A stretch of DNA of 64,000 nucleotides from CAG-1782 sp045601385. Lineage in GTDB: Bacteria > Bacillota > Clostridia > Christensenellales > DTU072. The DNA lies in contig JAZRZM010000004.1 of the NCBI GenBank assembly GCA_045601385.1, positions 62,001 to 126,000 on the forward strand. The letters are read 5' to 3'. A model generated the notes under the pieces. It was not told where the DNA came from and searched no databases. It worked only from the letters and a program-made list of their open reading frames with translations. Below, one piece after another: positions 51,101 through 63,100 of this stretch. A program made the translations under genes and the position numbers. Each line of letters starts with the position of its first letter. The first letter of the stretch is position 1.

Positions 51101-54100
51101 GCAAGACGTCACCGGCGCGGTCGAATCGATATACAGCGCCCTCGATATTAACTTCATGAGCAATATTTCCGATACCGTGCGCGACTTCTTCGGCATGGCG
51201 GAAAAGGCGCAGAGCGCGGCGCCATCGAACGCTTCTTCGCAAAACGCGGCTACCGACTTGCATACCTATCTGGATATTCTTTTCAATGAGAAACAGTTTG
51301 CCGTTCAGTTATTGAAGACATCGCTTATTACCCTCGTTTACGTGCTTGCCGACGGCGATATCGCCGACGCGATAGCCGATCTCGATTTCGGACTTTCGGT
51401 CGGTATCGATTACGGCGAAAACGACTTCGGTTTGGGTGTGGAAGTCGATTTTGCCAATAATGAAATCCGCGCGCAGAACTTCCGCGAGGACGAAAGCGGC
51501 AAAGTGCAGGATACCACCGCCATTTCTTTGGGCGTACGCGGTATCAACGTCGGTTTTGCAAGCGACAGAAACGAACTTGCCGGCGTTACGACCGATTTAG
51601 CCGTACCCGAAACGGCGGACGGCGGAGAATATATCACGATGGAAGAGTTCTCCAAAATCGGGCTCGCGCTTGGCGGCTATCTCAAAATCAAGATGACGGA
51701 AACCGAAACGGACGTCGACAAACCCGAGGGGCAAGCCGATTTTAACTTCGACTATGCCGTCAATATCTTCTCCCGGTACTGGTTGGAAAGAAGCCTCGAT
51801 CTCGGTTTCCAAGCGGATATACCCGATTATACCGACATCGAAGAAGAGATTTATTTGGATATCAAAGGCAACATCAACTTGCAGACGCTGTCGTCGCTGA
51901 AAGACATCGGGCTGTATATTTCCATGACTTCCCGCTCGCAAAGAGAGATTTACGATCTTGCGTACATGCGTGCGCGCAGAGAAGAAATGATGAAGGTTCT
52001 TGCCGACTGCGACAATAATTATCAGGAAGCCTGGATGACCTATTCTACCATGTTGCGCAGCGGCGCGCAGGGCGGCAATACGGTGGATCCTATCTATAAG
52101 AGACTGCAATACGATTATCAAACGTATCTTATTATGAATGATATAACCAAGTATCTCCGTACCGCTTATGCCGGACTGACCGACGAGGAGTATTACGAGA
52201 AATACTGGAACGAACTGTACGGACAGTGCGGCGACTATTACCTCGGAGATATCCTCGGGATGTACGTCGAACTCGACAAAGAAGGTCGCGGTTATATCTA
52301 TATCGACCTCGGATTTCTGAACGTCGAACCGATCGTGATCGACGACGTCAGCGAAGTCGTCAAGCAGGTCGCAAAAACGTTCGGTATTGATTGGCGTACC
52401 GTATTCTTCCCGGGCGAACTGAAAGCGCAAAACGTCGCTTTCGGAGAAAATAACGAAGTATCCGTTCCTTCGGTCGGCGCGCTCTGCAACGCCGCGACCG
52501 ACAGCGATCCGTTCGGCGTCGTCGCCAACCAGATTCTGATCGCGCTCAACACCAAACAGTATCAGCAGTTCTTGCTTGTATCGGCGACCAGCGCGGCTAT
52601 TTATTCGGTATTCAGCGTGCTCGGCAACAGCGGTACGCAAAAATACTTCGGCGACGTTCAGCCCAGTGAAGACGACGACTATTATCTGCCTCATTATTCG
52701 CCCAACCTTTCGGTCAACCTCGAAGACTGGGACGAACAGTCCGAGACGTATAAACTCGTCAACGTCGAACTCGCGCTCGACAACTTCCTGACGTTCTCCC
52801 TCGGTATCGATAATCCGACGTTGGACGTCGCACGCGGAGCGCAATTTATTACCGTCCGCGAAAAGATCATCGGCGAGGACAACATCTATTCCGATTATTA
52901 TACTTCGATCGACGATCTGTGGGTGCAAAAACCCGAAGTCAAACTGAATATGGAAGGACAACTTCTGATCGCCGCGCAGGGCGAAAACGAAGACAGCGAA
53001 GTGTCCGGCACAATTAACCTCGGCAAACTGATCCGCTCTATCGTCGGGGACGACTTCCCCATCGATGTGATGATCGAGACGCTCGAAACGATCGACGCCG
53101 ATTTGTTCTTTACTTTGGAAGTTAAACTCAATATTCTGAAAATGCTCAATACGCTGACGAGTCTTGACGCAATCGGCGGCGTGGGCGACGTGTTCGGACT
53201 TCTGAACGGAATGGGTTTGGAAGCCTATATCGAAATCACCTCGCGCGAACACGACGACTCGGGACTGATCGTCGCAAACAACGTGTTGATGGGTATCTAT
53301 CTTATCGAAGAGGGGCCGACGACGAATCGCTATCTGTCTTTGTATATCGATTTCTCGGTGTTCCATATCAGCCCGATAAAGATAACCAATCTCGCCTCTG
53401 TGGGAGCCGATTTATTTGAAAATATCGAAAAAATCATGAGCGGCGGAGACGCGGAGAACGCGGCGGGCGACCTTGGAAAACAAGAGCGTGTAATGGATAT
53501 GCTCAGGCTCTATACCGGTGTGACGGCGTCCGAACAGGCGGCTTTGTTCAACGCGGCGAGCGACGAAGAAAAGGCGCAGGCATGGGACGGCAAAGCGGTG
53601 GAGAACTATCTCCTGCTTACCATCGGCAACGGCTACGGTATCACGATGACCGCCGTCGCGGCAGTGCTTGTCGAAGTACTGGATCAACTGTTCAACGACG
53701 ATAAAAATATCGCTACCCGTGCTTTCGAGGGTATGGCGGAAGACAGAATAACCGCTTCTTATAAAGAACAGATCGACCTTTTGGAAGGGATCGCCGCCAC
53801 GATGGAAAGTCTTGTCGAAGGCTCGGTCGAAGACGCATGGGATAACCTGACCGCCGATACGGCGCAGTATCTGACCGTCGAGGAAAAAGAAAAAGCGCAG
53901 AAAGTTTATCGCATGATTACCGATTCCAACTATTACGGGCTTACCGAATCGGAAATGAAAGAAATGGCATGGTACGCGTACTATTGGGATATCGTCGGCG
54001 TGTCGTATCTGCAAATCATACAGATCTTTGGCGAGACCAATGCCCAACGGTTCGTTAACATGACCGGGTTTGCAAGCAAAGTTTCCGTTTCCGAAGACTA

Positions 54101-57100
54101 TGCCGGAAGACTCGAAGCGGTCAAATACGGTGCGGAAAGTTCGACGCTTTTGGACGAGTCCACGTTTGCCATCGCCGCAGAGTATGCCGACTATTATATT
54201 TCGGCGGCGGCGTTCGACAAGTTGTATTGGCACGTTGACGGGCTCGTTTCCGTCCTTATCGAATCCAAACAGACTGCGACGCAGGCGGGCGGGACCAAGA
54301 AGACGGAAGAAATCAACAATGACGCGTTCATGTTGTTCCGTAACAATCCGAACCTGTCCGTCGAAGACAAAGAGGCATATACTGCCGTTTACGAAAACTA
54401 TCGCAGAACGGCGGCGACCGACATTATTGCCGGCAGCAAGGCGTGGGAGCAGGCTTATAACGAAATAACGGCGATGCAGGACGCGCTTCTTGCCGCCATG
54501 AAGTATACGAACAACTACGCCGTTTCGTCTCTCGGGTTGGAGATTCAGCCCTTCTTGCTTGTGGCGGACAAATATGACGTTTCCAACGAGTATACGGCGG
54601 TATCCGTTATCGTCGGACAGAACGTCCCGAACGGTTTGTATTATAAGAGCGGCGAAGAGTACGTCGAGGCGACGGGGCTGTTTGTCAGAGACTTGCAGTA
54701 TTATGTAAAGACGTTCTCGCCCGCGTGGAAGGCGATGGCGTGGGACTATCTCGAAAAGAAAGGACTCATTGCCGAAGATACGCTGACGCAATACCGCTTG
54801 AACGAAAGAAATCGCGCTTTGCGGAACGCGCGTGGCACCGTCGTGGAAAGCAATATCTACCCGTACGTGTGGGAAAAATACGTTTCGGAAGTATCGACGG
54901 CGACGTTGAACGGCACGCAGGACGGCTATCTTGTCCGCAAGCAGACGAAATACAGCGTGACTTTGTCGGGCGGCGAATACTCGGAGACGCATAGCGATAC
55001 CCTCGTTGACGGTATGAGCGTATGGTATCTCGAAACGGTCGATTCCGTCTTGCCCGATGTTCTGACGGGTGCAAACGAAGACAGTTATTATACCAAAGCG
55101 TATTCCGCCATGCCGGAATTGATCATCGACACGGCGAACGGCGTCGGCACGGTCGAACTCGGCTTGTTCAACGAAGGAAACCTCCTTTCCCTCTTGCTTG
55201 CCGTCGCAAACTTTAACATAAAAATCAAGTTCGTACAGGCGAATATCGCATTTTCGAACGACAAAACGGGACTTATCCGGAAAGAATACGAAATCGTCAG
55301 CGACGACGTCGGTTTGAGCGCGGAACAGGAAATCGTGGAAGAATCGGTTTCCGATTATATCGCCGAAAAAGACGAGGAAGGCTTCTTTATTTCCATTGAC
55401 AGCGACTTCGGGTACGTCTATACCAAGTTGGAACTGAACTTCTCGTTCAACGCCGACGAAACGTCGTACGACATGGGGAACCTGATCCAGACGGTTATGT
55501 CCGGATTCGGCGGAAACTTCTCGATCAACGGCTATGATATTTCGGCAAACGTCCTGATCGACATCCTGTCCGAAATCAGCAAGAACTATTGTCTGACGAT
55601 CGAAGCGAGAGTCAACGTCTTCAACCTGATGAAAGACATCGAAAAAGGTTTGTCGACGATCGACTTTGCCATCACCCTTAACCCGATTCTCAGCGACGGT
55701 ATCACGGTGAACTACGACGACGACATTATTCAGATCGTTCTCGGTTCTTTGAGCGAGAGCGAAAGTTTCGTCTTCGTCGATCTGTCGCGTTTCAACATTC
55801 AAAAACTGTATATCCGGAACGCCATTAACTACGTCCGTAATCTGCTTATGGCAAACAATCTCGGACCGGCTTTCTTCGATCCGTACGGTGAAGAAAGCAT
55901 GGCGGCTATTATCGAAGACGTTTTCCTCTATTCCTACTTTGCAAGCGCGGCGAACGCCGAAGAAGGCGACGAAGAATACGTCGATTTGTCCGTTTTGTTA
56001 CAGGAAAGAGGATTAAGTACGGCGATCGGCAGTATGGCGATTTTCGCATTCCTCGACATGCTTAACATGAGCGCGCTGGAAGATTTCCTCGGGGCGTCGG
56101 GCGACCTCGGTATCGATCTTGCTATTTTCAGCCTTGCCGAAGATATCAACATAACCGCCGACTGGGACGACTCCGACCGCGACCTTATCCGTCTCGGTGT
56201 GTCTTACGACTCTTTGGACGCCAACAACGTGACCAGCGGCAACGGTATTTCGCTCGACTTCTCCATCCATAACATGCAACTCGACCTCGATCAGACGAAG
56301 AGAATCCTCGGAGTCACCGTAGGCGACGCGACCGAAGAAAGCGAAGAAATCGCCGAAGCGAGACAGTCGCTCGAAGAGGCTTTGGGACTTACCCGCAACA
56401 GTGAAGGCGACCTCGTGGCGATTCATAAAGAGGACGGAAAAGTCTACTATACCTACTACGACGAATACAAGGGGCAGACGATACGCACGACCGACGTGGA
56501 CGAAGCGGATGTCGCCCGTATTGCGGAAATCGACGACGATTTGCCCAATATCGTGGTACATACTACGATTTATATCACCGCCAACCTGAAAAAACTCGCC
56601 GGGACCGACTTGAACAAGTCGCCGATAAGCGATCTTCTCGACACGTTCGGATCGGGACTTCCCGTCGGCAGCGGTTTGTCCGATTTGCTCGGCAGTCTGA
56701 TGCTTTATATCGCCGACGACCACATGGTGACTTTCGCCTTGGATATCGACGCCGAGATCGAACTCGGCAACGGTCAGGACAGCAACTACCTCGCGCATAT
56801 TATCAATGGTTCCGTTATCCGTATCCGTATCCGCGCATGGCATACTTCCGACGGGCAGGAATCGGATAGAGTGTGGGCGACCGTGACGTATCAGGAAGGC
56901 AGTTTGTACGTCAACGCCACTCCGATTAACACCGACGACGGCGAAACGCCGCTGAAACTCGTCATGTATAACGTAGCCGATATGGTCTTCCCCTCCGACG
57001 CGGCGTCGGTCAATGCCTGGACGGCGATTGCCGAAGACTGGAAAGCCGCCGTATCGGGTACAAGTATCGGCATGAACCTCAATCTCGAATGGAAGTCCAC

Positions 57101-60100
57101 CGGTTTTTACGCGCTCGCTCTCCGCAGTGCGGTCGTATCCTTATTAAATATCTTCAACCTCGGCGGTTTCGACATTTTGCCCGAAATCGGAGCCGAAGTC
57201 TTTATCGAAGCCAACGAGATCGAAGACAGATTCGGCGTGGAAAACGACAAGGTCATCAGTTTTGCCATCGGCGTTACCGCGGCAATCGGAGAGACCTTCT
57301 ACAATAACAACGATTCTTCCCTGCTTGAAAGCGGCGGACTTGCTCTGACGGTCGGTATCCGCGACTTCTTCGTCGGGTTTGAAAACTTCGAAGAATGGGG
57401 CGTCACCGACGGAACGAGTTACGTTTCGATCGACGAATTGGAACTTGTCCAGGTCAGTACCGTCCTTACCATGGGACTTACCGACGAAGAAGGTCGCTAC
57501 ACGCTTGCCGAACTTTTGGCAAACGTCGTCGATCTCGCGTCGTTCGGCGTGACGAAAGAAGTCTATCCCATGCTCGACTTTATGGAAGACGACAGCGCGA
57601 CTTTGCTTGTCAAAGTGACCGCTCGCGTCAATCCGTCGGCATTTTTGGATGAAAACGGCAATCTGCTCGACGACTTGCAGGCACAAATAGCGATTTCGGT
57701 TCAGACGGACGAAGGTTTGCGCGAAAATATCATCGTTTTGTCTTTCGTGCGCGGAGACGTTTATATCGATTTGAGCAAACTTAATTCTTCCCTCGGCAGA
57801 GTGAAGATAGCGTCGGTGCTTGACATCGTTTCGTCTTTGACCGGTTCTTCGGCGCAGGGCGCCGGCTTCCCGCAGGACGTAAGAGATACGCTTTTGTCCA
57901 TTCAGGAAGCATTCGCCGGAGCAGAGAACGCGACGCAGGCGCTGTCGAAAGCCGAAGTCCTTAACGCCGTCATCAATCTCCGTTTCAGCGGAGCGCAAGG
58001 CTTGGGGCTGGAAGTCTTCTACGGCTCGCTGTATTGGTTCTTAAAGGCCTTTATCGACGAGAATATCGCCGACACGATGGAACTTGTCGCATACGTCAGT
58101 AATCCGTCGTTGTCTCTCGGTATCGATTATAACGTGGACGTGAAACTGAATCTGAACGTACCGTCGACGATTTATAACGACGACGAACTGATTTTGTTGC
58201 AGCAATATATGTCGCAGGCAAAAGACTACTACGGCTATAACGGGCTCGACGTGCTTTTGTACAACGATATTTATAAAGGGTACGAAGAAAAAACGCTGAA
58301 CGCGCTTCGTGAAAAACTGACGATATCCGGATTGACTTATACTTATCCCGACGCGTCGGTTACCTCGATCGGGTACGCGACGGAAATACTCAAAAAAGAC
58401 TTCCGTCTCGACCTTATGCAAGAGGTATCGGAGTACGTGTTGATCAACTACCCGGCGACCGACGTCATTCAGACGTATAAAGCCGCTCTCGAAAACGCTT
58501 ACGACGACTTGCAAAACGTGTGGATAAGCGGCGCGAGCGGTACGGACGGAACGGGATATTCCACATTGAAAGCCGTCCTTTTAGGTATGGCGCATGCGAC
58601 GGCGACCGAAAAGCGCGCCGTATTGTACGCTCTTGTCGACTATATGCGTGCGGCGGCTTACGATATCAAAGCGTCTTCCGCCTATCTGACCGTCGCCGAG
58701 GACGTGATCGACGCATACGACGAAATGCTGTCGCGCTATATGTCGGGCGAAATGTCGGAAAACACCTATTATCAAGGCGTTTTGATCCCGCAAGTAGCCG
58801 CTTACGGCACAAAAACGACAATTACGGTATACGATGCCGTGGAAAACATCGTCCGTTCGACCGGCTTATACAAAGCGGTGGAAACGACGCCGTCGGCTGA
58901 AAAAGTCAGAGACGTCAACGGATGGCTGGATTCCGCGTTGATCGTTAACGGGCTGACGCTCCGTCAGTGGCTGACCAATTTGCAGAGCCGCTATTCCTAT
59001 CTTGACGAAGACGGATGCAAAGTCGCGCTCTTCGACATGTTCGCGATCGAACTTTACAGCAAACCGACCAAAGCGGAATACGGCGAATATGTCGACGAAC
59101 TGTATTCGATGACGGACGGCAAAGACCAATATGCGATTACGGACGCGATCGTCGCTTATTACGACGACGGAAAAGGATTCCTTGCCGATTACCTCGATGA
59201 AAAATTCGATTATACGGCAAACGAACGGATCGCTTTGCAAAAACTTGCCGCGGCTTACGAACGCGGAAAAGTAATCGTTCAGGACGCTTGGCTTGTGGAA
59301 ATCGGCAAAGAGACGTCTACGACGACTACCTCCGAACCGCCGATCGAAGTGCACAGCGCGAAGTACGACGAAATGATGCGGAGCCTGAAAGTAAAGGCGT
59401 GGGACGCGTACCGCGAAAGCATGGCGGAAAAGAGCGCGGACGAACGCTATACCGAAGGGGAAAGAAACGAAGCGAAGCGGAATTATGCGTTGAGCGAATT
59501 CGCTTACGACAACGCGCGGATTAAAGTCGGCGAAGACGACGCCGAATTGCTGAAAGAAGCGGCGTTCGATAATTTGCAGTTGTATCAATCCGATTATGCC
59601 GCCAAACTGATGGAAAGTCTTGTCGACGGCAGTACGGACGGGCTTTTGTATACTTCCTGGTTTGAGGCGGTCGTCTATTCTTATATGGACGCGGCGACGC
59701 TTACCGCGCTTGCGGACGCAACCTTTGCGGCAAACGATCCGTATGCGATCCGTACGATTTTGCAATCGATTCCGAAATCGATTCGCGAGTACAACAAGAC
59801 GGTCGGCGTTATGCTTACCGAAGTGCAGGAAGTTGCGCTTACTTATTATCTTTTGACCGATACGTCGGAAGCGTACCTGTTTATCGCGAAGAACTACTCC
59901 ACGCCGATAGAAACGGGCAAACAGACCGCCGTTTCTATGTTGCAAGGCGTGATCGATCGCGTCGGAAAAGGATTTATCGATTCTCTCGGAAAAGCCATTT
60001 TGTCGGGTATCGTCGACGAAGTGAACGACGCGACGGGAACGGCTTACAGCGTGCAAAGTCTGACCGCCACCGAGGCGAACGAGGTCGTTTACGCAAAATA

Positions 60101-63100
60101 TGTCGGATTGATCGAAAAACTGTTCGCATTGACGCGCGCGATCGACAAAGGCTATGACGAATGGAACATATCCGCCGAGTCGTGGGACGCGCTCGTAAAA
60201 GGCGTGGACTTCGATTCGTATGACAACTTCGACGACTTTATCGCTGCCGCCGAAGCCGCTATCGACGCCGCCGCCGACGAGAACCTCGGATACGGCGTCA
60301 GAAAATCGTCCAAAGATACGAAATACTTCCGTACCGTAATGCAAGACATATACGATATTTATAAAGAACAGTATGCGACGATTTTGAGCGAAGGCGACGA
60401 AGAACTGAACATGCTCCTTGCCCAACTTTTCGACGGAGCCATGACAATCAATGCGTTTGCGCAGAAATACGACAGTTCCGACGCTAATAAGCAGTTACAG
60501 ACGGCAACCAATATTGCGTACCGTATCGCCGGCAGCGCGCTGGGCAGTACGGCTTATCCGTTTACCGTCAATATGTACGTCTATCCCGCCGCGCTCGCTT
60601 TCGCGCAGACAAAACGGAATGGCGCGCAGGGTACGGCGGACGCCGTCGTAAAAGCCACGCAATATCTGAATAAAGCCGGTACGTCGGACGACTCGCCCGT
60701 GCTGGATTACTTTAATAACGATATTCTTGTATATGCGGTCGCTTATGGCGCGCTCCTTGCCGACGATCACGTTGCGGACGCGGTAAAACGGCAGGCGATC
60801 GAGTATTACAACCTGTACACGGAAGAAAAGTATACCGTCGATTCGTACAAATTGACGGCGGACGCTTTTGACGATCTCGCTTCGAGCGACTACTTTGTCT
60901 CCGGTATGTCCACGGCGAACAAGGCGCTTGCAAAGGTCGTGGAATACCGCTATGACATTCTGGACGGCGGACTTGCTTTCAAGAATGAAGTTTATCGCAA
61001 GGCTTTTGAATTGCTGCTCCGTTACAGCGCGTCGGCAGACCGTTATGAAGAATTGCAGAACGTGCGCAATTCGGTTATTTTCGAATATCTGTACGTCAAC
61101 GACGAAAAGACTCGCGTCGAGATGAAAGACACCATTACCGATGCCGCGCAAACGGTTATCGCCGGCATAATGAAAGCGATTTCGGGCGAAAAGAGTTATT
61201 ATTCCGCCGACAATATCGATATTTTTATGATGTTATACGACGAGTTTGCAACCGCAATCGGCGCGTTGTACGACAATCTGAAATATGACCTCGACGGGGC
61301 GAACGCGGTCGCTTCTTTGTTTGAAACGGTCAAAGAAAGCCTCGCGCAGAGCGTTTTTGAAATGAAGTTTACCGCCGAAGACTACGCTTTGGCGATAGAC
61401 GAGGTTCTTGCCGAACGCGAACAGGGCGGCGTTATGCACGAGACGACGGGCGTATATAAAGATATAATCAATACCTTTATCGACGCGATAGAATGTATCG
61501 CCGACTATGCGGAAACGCTGGAATATTACGCCGAAAGCATGCTGGATTCTTATGCCGGCACGACCGCCGCAGACGCTCTCGTAAAAGCGGGATACGACGA
61601 CTTGCTGAATTATATCCGCGGCGTGGAAGCGGCGTACAAGGGTGCGGTTGAACAGTTCGTTCTGGATAACTACCGCAGCGCGACGCACTATTCCAACAAG
61701 ACGGTTAAACAACTGATCGACAACATTGCGATTCCGGACGCGAAGAGTCTTCTGAACACGCAGTGGTATAACAGCGAAGTGTACAGTATCGACAGCGGAC
61801 TTCTGAAAACGGAGAGTTCGCAGACGCTGTATTATCGCAGCGGTTCGTCCGTGGGAGAGCCGAATCCGCCTACGCCCGAGGGGAGCGAGGAAATAAGCGG
61901 TACGGCAAAAGTAACGTACGTCGAGACTTATACCGTCACGATGAAAGTCAATGTCAACGCCATCAATTATGCTTCCGTTTACGGCAGTTCTTCTTTGGCA
62001 AGTATCATCGGCGCGCAGGGCGTCAACCTGACCGGCGTCAAGACGTATAAGAAGACGACGGATACCGAACGCGTAAAAGACAAAAAGTATTACGAAAAGA
62101 CGGCGAAGGAAGTCACGGCGAAACTTGTCGATCAACCGATTATGTCGGCGATGTACGTCGTCAACCCGGGCGACGCGACGGAGTATACGCAGACAAGCGA
62201 CTTGTTCTATCAGGACAGACAAGGCTATTACTATACTTTCAAAACGTCGAATTCGACCGATATGAACAGCCTGTACGAAGTCGAGTCGCATTGGATCGAA
62301 AGCGAATATGCGAAGACGCTGACCTATCAGGACGGCAGTACGACGATGTATTCGTATGCCTTCAAAGCGTCGGCGCAGAATGCGTCGAGCGCGTCTCAGG
62401 AGACAAGCGACAATAAGGACGAGGCTTACGCCGCAGAAGAAGCCAAGTGGAACGACTGGGTTAAGAGTATCCGCAGCGGCGTCGTGGCGGATCTGAAAGG
62501 ACAATACGAAAACGACATCAATAACATCATCACTTATATCGACGGCATGAAGACCAAGTTGAACGACTACCTGAGCGGAATCACTTCGGCGGGACTCCTT
62601 GCTTCGTTCGCCGATAAGATCATTACTTCGTTGAACGGTTGGAGTTATGAAAAACCCGAGCAAAAGACGCTCGAAGTAGACGCAAGAATACCTGCCGGCG
62701 TGTACTTTGAACAAAAAACGGTCGGAGCGGACGTCTTCAAGACGTATGAACCGACGCGCGACGCCGTCGTTTCTTCGGGAAAAATCTATTATGTAAAATC
62801 GCCCGTTTCGTACAGTTTCGGAGACGAAAACGTCAAGATGCAACCTCTCTCCGATTGGATCGATTACGAGGCGATCGGCGGCTTGTCTTTCTATAAGCAA
62901 TACGAACAGATCGAACAGATGACGTATATCGCGGCGACTTCTTTGACGTCGGACAGCGGTTATAACGTCGGCGGCGATTCCGTCGTTACGGCAAAAGCCG
63001 TTTCCGGGTATCTGGCGACGTTGCTGGAAGGAAAGGCGTCGGCAATTACGCCCAAAGAGGCGCGCAGTATGCTTTACCTTGCCTATACCGATTATAAAGA

